A DNA stretch of 64,000 nt from an uncultured Pelagibacteraceae bacterium (GCA_902591535.1 CACJBA010000002.1:1-64000); one strand, 5' to 3'. Shown: positions 12,378 through 21,544, numbered from the stretch's first letter. Notes: generated from the sequence alone by a model not told the origin. Made by a program: numbers and translations.

Positions 12378-13619
12378 ATGAATAAAAATCTCAAAGTAGG
12401 AATAGTTGGAGCAGGAATTCAAGGTGTATCTAATGCTCTATTCCTTCAAAAAAAAGGTTTTAATGTAACTATTTTTGACAGAGATAACCCAGGTAGCCAG
12501 GCAGCATCTTATGGAAATGCAGGCCACTTTTCACCTTACGCATCTCTATCATTAAATAGAACTGATGTTCTTGCAGATGTACCAGCGATGTTATTAAGCT
12601 CAACAGGTCCACTTGCTTTAAAATGGAATTACGTACCTAAAATGATTCCATGGTTTATAAAATTTATAATGAATACAACTAAAACTAAAATGATGCATAC
12701 TGCCAAAAATATGCACCAAATTTTAGATTTGGCGTTACCTGCATATGATGAATTGTTCGAGGATATAGATCTAGAGGGTTTAGTTGAAAATAAAGGTATC
12801 CTTTATATATGGAATGACAAAGATTTAAAAAGTAGAGAACTAGAAATTAGAGTTAGAGACGAGTTGGGTGTTAAACAACAATTAGTCACTAAAGCTGAAA
12901 TACATGATCTTGAACCTCATATCAAACCTTTTTACCATGCCGGTGTATATTATCCTTATGCACGACATGCAAGAAACCCAAAAAGAATTCTTCTTAAACT
13001 ATTTGAACTGTTTCTAAAAAAAGGTGGAAAATTTAATAAAGTCAATATTGAAAATATTAATTTTGATGAAGAAAAACCAGTTTTTAAAACTGAAAACCAG
13101 AGTTATATTTTTGATAAAGCAGTAATAGCTTGTGGTGCTTTTTCAAAAAAATTAACAGATAATCTTGGAGAAAAAATACCTCTAGATACAGAACGAGGAT
13201 ATCACGTTCACTTTAAAAATTGTGACCACTTATTAAGCAGACCAGTAATATTTTCAAATCGTGGATTTGGTATCACACCTATGGAACAAGGTTTAAGGGT
13301 TGTTGGAACAGTTGAATTTGGTGGTTTAGATAATCCGTTGTCTAAATCCAGAGTTAAAAATTTGATAAATAATGCAAAATATATGCTAGGGGATTTACCC
13401 GAACATGAGGATGAATGGTTAGGATTTAGGCCAACTTTGCCCGATTTTTTACCTGTTATGGGGCCCTCAAAAAATTATAAAAATATTTTTTATTGTTTCG
13501 GACATCACCATTTAGGATGGACTTTGGGCCCAATTTCTGGAAAGATTGTTTCTGGAATGATAGCGAAGGAAAATACAAATTTAGACTTAAAACCTTATAG
13601 CTCGCTTAGATTTAATTAA
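12378..13619 (+). CDS. FAD-dependent amino acid oxidoreductase, DadA-like
   Basis: This is a DAO-family flavoenzyme, closest by pattern to the small subunit of D-amino acid dehydrogenase. The N-terminus has the FAD-binding G11-A-G13-I-Q-G16 motif followed by the acidic residue ending the second strand (FDRD). The C-terminal FAD site appears as 'GFRPTLPDFLPVMGPS' and 'GHHHLGWTLGP'. The 413-residue length is normal. It likely oxidises the alpha-amine of an amino acid to a 2-oxo acid. The hydroxyacid dehydrogenase and DMT exporter downstream suggest a small amino/oxo-acid module, but the substrate is not known. Confidence 0.85.
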   Translation: MNKNLKVGIVGAGIQGVSNALFLQKKGFNVTIFDRDNPGSQAASYGNAGHFSPYASLSLNRTDVLADVPAMLLSSTGPLALKWNYVPKMIPWFIKFIMNTTKTKMMHTAKNMHQILDLALPAYDELFEDIDLEGLVENKGILYIWNDKDLKSRELEIRVRDELGVKQQLVTKAEIHDLEPHIKPFYHAGVYYPYARHARNPKRILLKLFELFLKKGGKFNKVNIENINFDEEKPVFKTENQSYIFDKAVIACGAFSKKLTDNLGEKIPLDTERGYHVHFKNCDHLLSRPVIFSNRGFGITPMEQGLRVVGTVEFGGLDNPLSKSRVKNLINNAKYMLGDLPEHEDEWLGFRPTLPDFLPVMGPSKNYKNIFYCFGHHHLGWTLGPISGKIVSGMIAKENTNLDLKPYSSLRFN

Positions 13620-14522
13620 GTGACAAAAGATAATAATTTTTTAGCTTATTTATATTTATTTTTAACAGTTACTTTTTGGGCGGGAAATTTCGTTGTGGGT
13701 AAACTTGCAAGCTTTTATGAAGTTCCTCCCTTTTCTTTAAATTTTTATAGGTGGTTTTTTGCCTGGCTCATTCTAGCGCCTTTTACACTTCCTGAAATAT
13801 TAAATAAAAAAGATTATATTTTTAAAAATTACACTCTTTTTATTGTTTTAGGAGTTACGAGTATAACAATATTCAACTCTATAGTTTATTATTCATTAAA
13901 TTTTACTCAAGTAATTAGTGGTGTGTTGATGATATCAACTATACCCGTGATGATTATGTTATTTTCTTCAATTTTAAAAATTGAAAGAACAAATATTTTT
14001 CAAATTATAGGAGTAATTTTTTCTTTTGCAGGTGTAATTGTAATCATTACTAAAGCAAACTTAGAAATATTAAAAAATTTAGATTTTAATAAAGGAGATC
14101 TCACCATGGTTATAGCGATGTTCTCTTGGGCATTGTACTCCACATTGTTAAAAGGCAAAAAATACGAGCTATCTCAATTGTCATTACTTCAAGTCGTAAT
14201 TACTTTTGGTTTAATATTTTTAATTCCAGTTTATTTTATTGAATATCAAATAGGATTTAGAATTAATTTAGAACTACCATTTATTTTAATCTTGTCTTAT
14301 GTGGTTTTGTTCCCAGGTTTGGCATCCTTTCTTTTATGGATAAAAGGAATATCCATGATCGGTGCAAATCGATCAGGTGTATTTTTACACTTAATGCCAA
14401 TTTTAAGTGCAATAATGGCTATGTTTTTTTTTAGTGAAAAATTTATGTTTTATCATATTTTAGGCGCTTGTTTTATTATTACAGGAATACTGTTGTCAAA
14501 TAAGAAAGTGAAAAATGGTTAA
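13620..14522 (+). CDS. EamA/DMT-family transporter
   Basis: This 300-residue membrane protein has ten predicted helices in two EamA repeats, the standard drug/metabolite transporter layout. The second repeat begins near 'GDLTMVIAMFSWALYSTLLKG'. It starts with GTG at 13620 immediately after the DadA-like stop and overlaps the next gene by 8 bases. DMT members often export amino acids or metabolites; the substrate cannot be told from sequence. Confidence 0.87.
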   Translation: MTKDNNFLAYLYLFLTVTFWAGNFVVGKLASFYEVPPFSLNFYRWFFAWLILAPFTLPEILNKKDYIFKNYTLFIVLGVTSITIFNSIVYYSLNFTQVISGVLMISTIPVMIMLFSSILKIERTNIFQIIGVIFSFAGVIVIITKANLEILKNLDFNKGDLTMVIAMFSWALYSTLLKGKKYELSQLSLLQVVITFGLIFLIPVYFIEYQIGFRINLELPFILILSYVVLFPGLASFLLWIKGISMIGANRSGVFLHLMPILSAIMAMFFFSEKFMFYHILGACFIITGILLSNKKVKNG

Positions 14523-15465
14523 AGTTGCTATATTGGATGATTATCAAAATGTTGCCCAACAATTTGTAGATTTAGAAAAACTATCTGGAAAATATGAGTT
14601 TAAGATTTTTAGTGAACCTTTTATAGATGAGGCAGATGCAATTGATCAGTTGGCTGATTTTGAAGCTTTATTAATAATGAGAGAAAGAACTCCAATTACA
14701 AAAAATTTAATTGATAATCTTAATGATTTAAAATTTGTGATCACAAGTGGATTACGAAACAAATCTATTGATTTGGAGGCAGCAAAAAAAAGAAAAATTA
14801 TAGTTTGTGGTACAGATATAAATTTAAACCCAACACCTGAATTAACTTGGGCACTTATTCTTGGTTTGGCTAGAAATTTTAAAGAAGAGTTTGACAATAT
14901 GTATCAAGGCTATTGGCAAACTACAATTGGAGTGGAATTGAAAGGAAAAATCCTAGGTTTAATTGGTCTAGGCAGAGTAGGTACAGAAGTTGCAAAAATT
15001 GGAAAAGCATTTGGAATGCAAGTAATGGCCTGGAGTGAAAACTTAAGCTTAGATAAGTGCAAAGAATTAAATGTGCTCCCTTGTAGTAAAGATGACTTAA
15101 TTACAAATTCTGATGTACTTTCAATTCACGTTCAAGGAGGTGAAAGATACAGAGACTGTATTACCATAAAAGAATTTGATAAAATGAAAAAAACAGCATT
15201 TTTGATTAATACTTCTAGAGGACCCATTGTTAATGAAGATGATTTAATTATTGCATTGTCAACAAATGTAATTGCAGGAGCAGGAATAGATGTTTATGAT
15301 AAAGAACCTCTACCAGAGAATAACAAACTTAGATTTTTACCTAATGCACTGCTTACTCCACACATAGGCTATGTAACAGCTGAAAATTATAGTATTTTTT
15401 ATAACCAAATGATTGAAGGACTAGAGGCTTGTGTAAATGGAAAGCCTATCAGAGTTCTAAAGTAA
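14515..15465 (+). CDS. D-isomer-specific 2-hydroxyacid dehydrogenase
   Basis: This NAD(P)-dependent enzyme reduces a 2-oxo acid to a D-2-hydroxy acid or the reverse. The Rossmann domain carries G151-L-G153-R-V-G156. The catalytic trio is visible as Arg235 (TSRGP), Glu264 (DVYDKEPL) and His283 (TPHIGY). The 316-residue length is normal for the family (phosphoglycerate, glyoxylate and related dehydrogenases); it lacks the ACT regulatory domain of long SerA. It overlaps the upstream transporter gene by 8 bases and precedes the deacetylase-fold gene by 2 bases. Confidence 0.88.
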   Translation: MVKVAILDDYQNVAQQFVDLEKLSGKYEFKIFSEPFIDEADAIDQLADFEALLIMRERTPITKNLIDNLNDLKFVITSGLRNKSIDLEAAKKRKIIVCGTDINLNPTPELTWALILGLARNFKEEFDNMYQGYWQTTIGVELKGKILGLIGLGRVGTEVAKIGKAFGMQVMAWSENLSLDKCKELNVLPCSKDDLITNSDVLSIHVQGGERYRDCITIKEFDKMKKTAFLINTSRGPIVNEDDLIIALSTNVIAGAGIDVYDKEPLPENNKLRFLPNALLTPHIGYVTAENYSIFYNQMIEGLEACVNGKPIRVLK

Positions 15466-15467
15466 AA

Positions 15468-16367
15468 ATGGAGCTTCCTGTCGTAAATCATGAGGATTAT
15501 TTTGCTAAAATCGGTGATGATCATAAATTTCCAATTAATAAATTTGGAGAGATAGCAAACTACTTAACTCAAAACAAAATAGTAAGGAAATTTCATAAAC
15601 CCTCAGCCTGTTCATTTGAAACATTAAGCTACGCACATTCAAAAAATTATATCTTAGATATTAAAAATAAAACTTTAAGCAAAGAAGGAGTAAAAAAAAT
15701 TGGATTTCCACTTGTAGATAGTGTTGTGCAAAGATCTTTAGTTGCTACAGGTGGAACTGTTCTCGCATCTAAACTTGCAATAAATTATGGTATTTCATGT
15801 AATACAGCAGGAGGTAGTCATCACGCGAGTTATAATGGTGGAGCAGGTTATTGTGTATTTAATGACGTAGCAGTTGCCGCACATTATTTACTTAATAGAG
15901 GTCTAGCAAATAAAATTTTGATTGTTGATTTAGATGTTCACCAAGGAAATGGCAATTCAGAAATCTTTAAAGACAATAGAAGTGTTTTTACATTCAGCAT
16001 GCATTCTAAAACTAATTATCCTGCTAAAAAATCAAATAGTGATTTAGATGTAGAACTAGAGGATAATTTAGAGGATGACAACTATATCAAAACACTTAAA
16101 CATTATTTAAATGAGTTAAATCAAGAAAATTTTGATTTTGTTTTTTATATAGCAGGTGTTGATATCCATTTTAATGACAGATTAGGTAAATTAAAAATTT
16201 CTGACGAGGGAATAAAACTTAGAGATGAGCTTGTAGTAGAAAACTTTTTTTCTAGACGGATACCATTTTGTGGAGTTTTAGGTGGTGGTTATAATAAAGA
16301 TTTTAATAAACTTGTTGAATTACATTCAATGTTACATCAATCTTGTGCTAAATATATAAGGTCATGA
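15468..16367 (+). CDS. Histone-deacetylase-superfamily amidohydrolase
   Basis: This is a zinc amidohydrolase of the arginase/deacetylase fold, about 299 residues. Visible motifs are the catalytic His pair (GGSHHA), zinc ligands in 'VDLDVHQGNG', the 'AGVDIH...DRLG' segment that supplies the second zinc Asp, and the C-terminal transition-state Tyr loop (GGGY). Bacterial members deacetylate small amides such as acetylpolyamines or take part in acetoin-related regulation; the substrate here is open. I start at ATG 15468; an earlier in-frame codon at 15429 lies inside the preceding gene. The stop overlaps the msrB ATG (ATGA). Confidence 0.85.
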   Translation: MELPVVNHEDYFAKIGDDHKFPINKFGEIANYLTQNKIVRKFHKPSACSFETLSYAHSKNYILDIKNKTLSKEGVKKIGFPLVDSVVQRSLVATGGTVLASKLAINYGISCNTAGGSHHASYNGGAGYCVFNDVAVAAHYLLNRGLANKILIVDLDVHQGNGNSEIFKDNRSVFTFSMHSKTNYPAKKSNSDLDVELEDNLEDDNYIKTLKHYLNELNQENFDFVFYIAGVDIHFNDRLGKLKISDEGIKLRDELVVENFFSRRIPFCGVLGGGYNKDFNKLVELHSMLHQSCAKYIRS

Positions 16368-16738
16368 CCAAAAAAATAAATCCAAATTTAACCGCTGAGC
16401 AAAAATTAATTTTATTTGAGGAAGGGACTGAGCGTGCAGGATCAAGTGAACTCAATCATGAAAAAAGGGAAGGAAGTTTTCATTGTGCAAATTGTGGAGA
16501 AAAATTATTTGACTCGAAAACAAAATATGAAAGTGGATCAGGTTGGCCTTCTTTTTATGAGTCTCTACCAGATGTGTTTGAAACAAAAACAGATCACTAT
16601 TTAGGTTACGCAAGAACTGAATATCATTGTAAAAAATGTGGCGGACACCATGGTCATATATTTGAAGATGGTCCTAAACCAACTGGAAAGAGATTTTGTA
16701 ATAACGGAGTGTGTTTAGTTTTTAAACCAAAGAGCTAA
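16364..16738 (+). CDS. msrB: Peptide-methionine (R)-S-oxide reductase
   Basis: MsrB reduces methionine-R-sulfoxide in proteins. The 124-residue protein has the two zinc-binding Cys pairs (CANC and CKKC), the 'SGWPSFYE' segment, 'GHHGHIFEDGPKPTGKRFC' with the catalytic Cys in RFCNN, and a typical length. It overlaps the deacetylase-fold gene and is followed after 5 bases by the DUF1479 gene. Confidence 0.95.
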   Translation: MTKKINPNLTAEQKLILFEEGTERAGSSELNHEKREGSFHCANCGEKLFDSKTKYESGSGWPSFYESLPDVFETKTDHYLGYARTEYHCKKCGGHHGHIFEDGPKPTGKRFCNNGVCLVFKPKS

Positions 16739-16743
16739 ATTTA

Positions 16744-17976
16744 ATGTTTGAAGATATTGATATAAAGGCAATAAAAAAAGAACTAAGAAATTTTTCAAAA
16801 AATTACACAGAAAATTTTAATAAAATAGAAAAATTTGTAAAAGCTGAAATAGATGAAATTTTAACTCTTAAAAAAAAGAATACATCTATAATTCCAGAGA
16901 TAAGCTTTAATCAGCTAGATCAGGAAAATATTCAAGAAATAAACAACATTAAAAAAAGAGGCTGTGTAATTATCAGAGATGTTTTTGATGACAAAATGAT
17001 TCAAAATTTGAATGAAAAATTAGAGAAATATATCGATGAAAATAATTATTATGAAGATCAAAAAAAAAAATCTAATTTAGATAAATATTTTAGTGATTTG
17101 CAATCCGCAAAACCTCAAATTTATGGTCTCTATTGGTCCAGAGCACAGATTGAAATTAGACATTCAGAGCAAATGGCTAAAGTAAAAAAATGGCTTAATA
17201 ATCTTTGGATATATGAAAACTCTGAATATAAAGTTTTCGATCCAAATAAAGAATTATCTTATGCAGATAGAGTAAGAAGAAGAGAGCCGGGGGATGATAC
17301 TTTGGGACTTTCTCCTCATTGTGATGCTGGATCTATTGAAAGATGGACTGATGGTTATTATCAAAAAATTTATAGAGATATTTTTTCTGACAACTTTGAA
17401 AAGTATAATCCATTTGATGCAAAGTATAGGGATAGAACAATAGAGTTTGAGTCTCCTGCGGTTGCACATGTATTTAGAACATTTCAAGGTTGGACTGCAT
17501 TGACTGAACAAGGACCAAATGATGGAACTTTACAATTAATACCTATTGCTAAAGGAATTTCTTATGTTTTAACCAGAGCATTACTAGATGATGTTGAAGA
17601 AAATGAATTCTGTGGATCAAAACTAGGTAGAGCTTTATCAGTAAATAAAGATTATCATTCATTACTGTTAAAAGGTTTAGTTTCAATTCCAAAAATGAAA
17701 CCAGGTGATACTGTTTGGTGGCATCCAGACGTTGTTCATGCAGTTGAAGACAAACATTCAGGAAAAAATTATTCTAATGTTGTTTATGTTGGCGCAACTC
17801 CTTATTGTGAGAAAAATCTTGATTATACAAAAAAACAATCAAAAAAATTTTTAGAAGGCAAAAGTCCTCCCGATTTTGCTGCTGAGGATTACGAAACTAA
17901 TTATAAAGGAAGAATTAAATTAGAAGATTTAAACTCTTTAGCTAAGAAACAATTAGCTTTAGAAGAATGGAATTAA
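16744..17976 (+). CDS. DUF1479 family protein, predicted Fe(II)/2-oxoglutarate-type oxygenase (YbiU-like)
   Basis: This 410-residue protein matches the DUF1479/YbiU family by its overall pattern: a charged N-terminal region, 'KKRGCVIIRDVFDD' near residue 75, a 'PHCDAGSIERW' segment resembling the H-x-D iron site, and a late 'WWHPDVVHAVED' segment supplying the distal His. The family fold is cupin/dioxygenase-like, but no reaction is firmly established. Its stop codon overlaps the grxC stop codon on the other strand. Confidence 0.8.
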   Translation: MFEDIDIKAIKKELRNFSKNYTENFNKIEKFVKAEIDEILTLKKKNTSIIPEISFNQLDQENIQEINNIKKRGCVIIRDVFDDKMIQNLNEKLEKYIDENNYYEDQKKKSNLDKYFSDLQSAKPQIYGLYWSRAQIEIRHSEQMAKVKKWLNNLWIYENSEYKVFDPNKELSYADRVRRREPGDDTLGLSPHCDAGSIERWTDGYYQKIYRDIFSDNFEKYNPFDAKYRDRTIEFESPAVAHVFRTFQGWTALTEQGPNDGTLQLIPIAKGISYVLTRALLDDVEENEFCGSKLGRALSVNKDYHSLLLKGLVSIPKMKPGDTVWWHPDVVHAVEDKHSGKNYSNVVYVGATPYCEKNLDYTKKQSKKFLEGKSPPDFAAEDYETNYKGRIKLEDLNSLAKKQLALEEWN

Positions 17977-18230
17977 TTATTTAATAGATCTTGAAGTTTA
18001 TTTTCTTTTTCTAATGCTCTTACTTCGTCATAACCACCAATATGCTGGTCATCAAAGAAAATTTGTGGAATAGTTCTTTTTCCATTAGCTTTTTTAATCA
18101 TTTCATCCATTGCTCCATCAACTTTTGAAATATCAATTTCATTATAAGTTGCATTATTTCTAGCTAACAACCTTTTTGCAGCCTCACAATAATTACAAAA
18201 CGGACCTGTATACATGGTAATTTTTTTCAT
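17973..18230 (-). CDS. grxC: Glutaredoxin 3
   Basis: Glutaredoxin reduces disulfides with glutathione. The 85-residue protein has the dithiol active site C12-N-Y-C15, the cis-Pro loop (RTIPQIF) and the GSH-binding 'GGYDE' motif, at normal length. It lies 3 bases after the TIGR03643-like gene on the same strand. Its TAA overlaps the TAA of the convergent DUF1479 gene. Confidence 0.95.
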   Translation of the reverse strand: MKKITMYTGPFCNYCEAAKRLLARNNATYNEIDISKVDGAMDEMIKKANGKRTIPQIFFDDQHIGGYDEVRALEKENKLQDLLNN

Positions 18231-18233
18231 GGA

Positions 18234-18530
18234 CTATAGATAATCACCTTTTTTAATTTTACTAGTTATTTCTTTTCTAGAGTATTCAAATTTTTTTCGA
18301 TGTTTTATACTTTTTTGATTTACCCTTTTTCTCCATAACCTGAATGACGATGGTTTTAGAGATCTTCGCATAATTTTAATTACATCAGATTCTTTCTTTC
18401 CAGTTTTTTTTTCAATTTCCTCAAAAGTAATCCTATCTGCCCAGGCTGCCCAAATGATCCAATCGGGATCGTCCATTTTGGGCTCTGGATTCTTAACTCT
18501 AGTAACTGGCCTGTGACCTTTTTTTTTCAT
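18234..18530 (-). CDS. TIGR03643 (DUF2805) family protein
   Basis: This is a 98-residue basic protein. The core 'DPDWIIWAAWADRITFEEIEKKTG' followed by 'IMRRSLKPSSFRLWRKRV' is the pattern I associate with TIGR03643, a small conserved family of unknown function with a helix-turn-helix look. The ATG at 18530 has a good AAAGGA upstream. It precedes grxC. Confidence 0.78.
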   Translation of the reverse strand: MKKKGHRPVTRVKNPEPKMDDPDWIIWAAWADRITFEEIEKKTGKKESDVIKIMRRSLKPSSFRLWRKRVNQKSIKHRKKFEYSRKEITSKIKKGDYL

Positions 18531-18592
18531 AAATCCTTTATATTTGAAAAAAAAATTTAATGCATTTTTTTTAGCCTCTGATATTATGTTAT

Positions 18593-18647
18593 AGATAGTC
18601 CTTCTTAGCCATCTTTAGCTCCCGGTTTTTAAGGACTATCTTTTTTT
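18593..18647 (+). promoter_or_regulatory. Long-loop hairpin plus T-run in the leader of the LysE-type gene
   Basis: Arms 18593-18603 (AGATAGTCCTT) and 18631-18641 (AAGGACTATCT) are perfectly complementary over 11 bp, with a 27-nt loop. The right arm is followed by T's up to 18647, directly before the ATG at 18648. The right arm contains the only AGGA near the start, so pairing would both look like a terminator and hide the ribosome site. No + strand gene lies upstream for 670 bases, so it is not the tail of another gene. It could be an attenuator, a small riboswitch or the end of a short RNA. Confidence 0.55.
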
Positions 18648-19262
18648 ATGCTCCCCCTAGATTTTATACTTTATTTACAGATAATCATTTTTTTATTTAT
18701 TACACCCGGAACTCCCAGGATTGTAATCATCTCTTATTCAATGAATTACGGGGTCGGAAAATGTGTATGGTCTGCTTTAGGTGATGTAACTGCAAATTTG
18801 ATTCAGGCAACTTTAGTTATTTTTGTGATTGGATCTTTTTTTTCAGAGAACCCAATAATACTTAATGCGTTTAAGTGGATCGGAATAGTTTATTTATTAT
18901 ATTTAGCTTATGATATTTATAAATCTCGACCAAAAAGTATTTCAAATGAAGGAGGAATAGAAAAAAGCAACTTATCTTTTTTTAGAGATGGTTTTTTAGT
19001 TGCTGGTACAAGTCCTAAGGCTTGGATGTTTTTCCCTTTTATTTTTCCTCAATTTATTGACTTTAATTCTAATTTATTGCTTCAATTCATAATTTTAATA
19101 ACAACTTACATCGTTTTAGATTTTTTATCTTTGATTGGCTACGCAATGCTCGCACAAAAATTAATAAAATGGATAACTGCTAATCCAAAAACAATTAATA
19201 CAATTTCTGCGAGTGTTTTAGTAATTATTGCCGCAATAATTGTTTTTACTCAACAATATTAA
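18648..19262 (+). CDS. LysE/RhtB-family amino acid exporter
   Basis: This 204-residue inner-membrane protein has about six helices and the RhtB/LysE N-terminal pattern (a 'FITPGTPRIVIISYSMNYG' stretch, like the usual 'PGP' motif) with 'SPKAWMFF' in the fourth segment. It probably exports an amino acid or derivative. Its translation may be controlled by the leader hairpin ending one base before the ATG. Confidence 0.85.
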   Translation: MLPLDFILYLQIIIFLFITPGTPRIVIISYSMNYGVGKCVWSALGDVTANLIQATLVIFVIGSFFSENPIILNAFKWIGIVYLLYLAYDIYKSRPKSISNEGGIEKSNLSFFRDGFLVAGTSPKAWMFFPFIFPQFIDFNSNLLLQFIILITTYIVLDFLSLIGYAMLAQKLIKWITANPKTINTISASVLVIIAAIIVFTQQY

Positions 19263-19348
19263 TTAAATTCGGCCTTTATTGCCACTTGCATAAAATTAAA
19301 TTTCTTTATTTAATCAATTTATAATTAATTAATTAAAGAGGAAATAAA

Positions 19349-20587
19349 ATGAGATTAAATAAAATAATTTTAAGTTTTGTTTCTGCATTAGTAATTTTAT
19401 TTTCAACTTCTGTTGCATCATTTGCAAAAGTTGTTGGTGACAAAATTATTTTAGGTGCTGCTATTTCCCTAACTGGTAAATACTCATCTAATGGTGTTCA
19501 TACTCAAAATGGTTATAACATGGCCGTTGACAGAATTAACAGCATGGGTGGTGTTAAAGTTGGTGGAAAAACTTATAAGTTTGATATTATTTATTATGAT
19601 GATGAGTCAAACCCTAAGAGAGCTGCACAGCTTGCAGAAAGATTAATTTCACAAGATGGTGTTGAGTTTATGCTTGGCCCTTACAGTTCTGGTTTAACAA
19701 AAGCGATTGCACCAGTAACTGAAAAGTATGGTGTTCCAATGGTTGAAGCAAATGGTGCATCTAGATCTTTGTTTACTAAAGGTTACAAATATCTATTTGC
19801 TGTATTAGCTCCAGCTAACTTATACCTTGACGTTGCTATCGAGACAGCAGTTGAGCTTAATGGTGGAAAACCAGTAAGAATAGCTCAAGCGTTTGAACAA
19901 GATGCTTTTTCACAAGACGTTAGATTAGGTATTTTAGATGCTGCAGAAAGAACTGGCTCTAAAATTATAATAGACGATAAATTGCCTAAAGAGCTAAATG
20001 ATATGGCAGCTACTTTGGTTAAAGTAAAACAAATGAAACCAGATGTTCTTGTTGTATCAGGTCATACAAAAGGCGCATTGACTGCAATCAGACAAATTGC
20101 TGAAATGAAAGTTGATGTTCCAATGTTAGCTATGACTCACTGTGATGCTGCTAAGCTATCTAAACAGCATGGTAAAAATTCACAGTATGCACTTTGTGCT
20201 TCTCAATGGCACAAGTCTCTAACTTATAAAGATGATTTCTTTAAAGATGGAATGACTTATGCTGCAGACTTTGAGAAGGAGTTTGGATATGATCCACCTT
20301 ACCAATCTGCTGAATCATCAGCTGCTTTATTGGTATTCAAAGATGCATTTGAAAGAGCGAATTCTTTTGATCAAAAGAAAGTAAGAGATGCTCTTGCAGC
20401 TACTAACATGCAAACATTCTATGGAAATATTAAATTTGCACCTGGTGGTCAAAATGTTGACAAACCGATGGTACTTTTCCAAGTAATGTGTGATGCTTCA
20501 GGAAGTTGTGAAAACAAAGTTGTTGCTCCATTAAAATGGGCTTCAGCTAAATTGATTCACCCAATTCCTAAGTGGTCAGAAAGATAA
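19349..20587 (+). CDS. Branched-chain-type amino acid ABC transporter substrate-binding protein
   Basis: This is a LivK-like (type I fold) periplasmic binding protein of 412 residues. It has a clear signal peptide ending near Ser-Phe-Ala-Lys at about residue 27, then 'ILGAAISLTGKYSSNG', the family's N-terminal ligand-site region. A strong AGAGGAAA ribosome site precedes the ATG. It is separated from the permease gene by a strong terminator, so it should be expressed above the membrane parts. The ligand could be a branched-chain or other amino acid, urea or an amide. Confidence 0.92.
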   Translation: MRLNKIILSFVSALVILFSTSVASFAKVVGDKIILGAAISLTGKYSSNGVHTQNGYNMAVDRINSMGGVKVGGKTYKFDIIYYDDESNPKRAAQLAERLISQDGVEFMLGPYSSGLTKAIAPVTEKYGVPMVEANGASRSLFTKGYKYLFAVLAPANLYLDVAIETAVELNGGKPVRIAQAFEQDAFSQDVRLGILDAAERTGSKIIIDDKLPKELNDMAATLVKVKQMKPDVLVVSGHTKGALTAIRQIAEMKVDVPMLAMTHCDAAKLSKQHGKNSQYALCASQWHKSLTYKDDFFKDGMTYAADFEKEFGYDPPYQSAESSAALLVFKDAFERANSFDQKKVRDALAATNMQTFYGNIKFAPGGQNVDKPMVLFQVMCDASGSCENKVVAPLKWASAKLIHPIPKWSER

Positions 20588-20598
20588 AATAAAATATT

Positions 20599-20630
20599 GA
20601 AGCCCCCTAGTCATAGGGGGCTTTTTTTTA
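20599..20630 (+). terminator. Rho-independent terminator after the binding-protein gene
   Basis: A 10-bp GC-rich stem (AAGCCCCCTA / TAGGGGGCTT, arms 20599-20608 and 20613-20622, 4-nt loop) is followed by a run of about eight T's. It lies 20 bases before the permease ATG, so it probably lets only part of transcription continue. Confidence 0.9.
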
Positions 20631-20650
20631 TATAACCCAAAAATAATTTT

Positions 20651-21544
20651 ATGGATTTTCTTGTATTTCAATATCCAATGATAACTGTTCAAGCCTGTTT
20701 GGATGGAATTCTTTTAGGTGTTCTATTTGCATTAATTGCTTATGGAATGGCACTTCAATGGGGAGTGATGAATATAATTAATATTGCACAAGGAGATCTT
20801 GTTATTTTGGGAGGATACATAGCATATTTTATGTATCTATACGGTATTCATCCAGCATGGGGTGTGATTGTTGCACCAGTAATAATGTATTTTGTGGGTA
20901 TAGCAATTTACAAACTCGTAATAAATAAAGTAGTAGATAGAGATTTATTTATCTCAATTTTAGCAACTTTTGGAATAAGTATTTTATTCATGCAATTAAT
21001 GAACTTTGCATTTGGAGCAGACGTTGTGCTTGCAAACTCTGGGTATGGAACCACTATGTTGTTTGATAGCAACGTTGTTCTACCTAATTCAAAAATATTT
21101 TCAGCATTCATAAGTATTTTATTTGCTGCTTGTTTAGTAATTTACATGAAAAAATCTAAGCTTGGTAGGGCTATAAGAGCTACAGCCCAAAATGCAAGAG
21201 CTGCTAAAATTTTAGGCGTAGATACAGAAAAAGTTTATGCTGCAACATTTGGTATAAATGCTGCTCTTTGTGGTGTTGCTGGAGCATTAATTTCTATAAC
21301 ATTCACAATTCATCCTTATATGGGATTACCATATACAATTCGGTCATTTATGATTGTAATTGTTGCAGGACTTGGAAACTTACCAGGTGTAGCAATGTCA
21401 GGTATGGGATTAGGTGTATTTGAAGAATTCGCAGACTATATTTTAGGAACAGAATTTAGAATTGGCTCTGTATTTTTACTATTAGTATTAATTCTAGTTT
21501 ATAGAAGATTTAAACTTTCAAGGAAAAGAGAATATTTGAAATGA
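20651..21544 (+). CDS. livH: Branched-chain-type ABC permease, LivH family
   Basis: This 297-residue permease has about eight helices and the LivH pattern: 'GVMNIINIAQGDLVILGGYIAYF' near the N-terminus and 'KSKLGRAIRATAQNARAAKILGVD' as the cytoplasmic coupling loop. It is the first membrane subunit of the transporter whose binding protein is at 19349. Its stop overlaps the start of a 60-residue gene (ATGA). The symbol is a family name; the substrate is unproven. Confidence 0.92.
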   Translation: MDFLVFQYPMITVQACLDGILLGVLFALIAYGMALQWGVMNIINIAQGDLVILGGYIAYFMYLYGIHPAWGVIVAPVIMYFVGIAIYKLVINKVVDRDLFISILATFGISILFMQLMNFAFGADVVLANSGYGTTMLFDSNVVLPNSKIFSAFISILFAACLVIYMKKSKLGRAIRATAQNARAAKILGVDTEKVYAATFGINAALCGVAGALISITFTIHPYMGLPYTIRSFMIVIVAGLGNLPGVAMSGMGLGVFEEFADYILGTEFRIGSVFLLLVLILVYRRFKLSRKREYLK

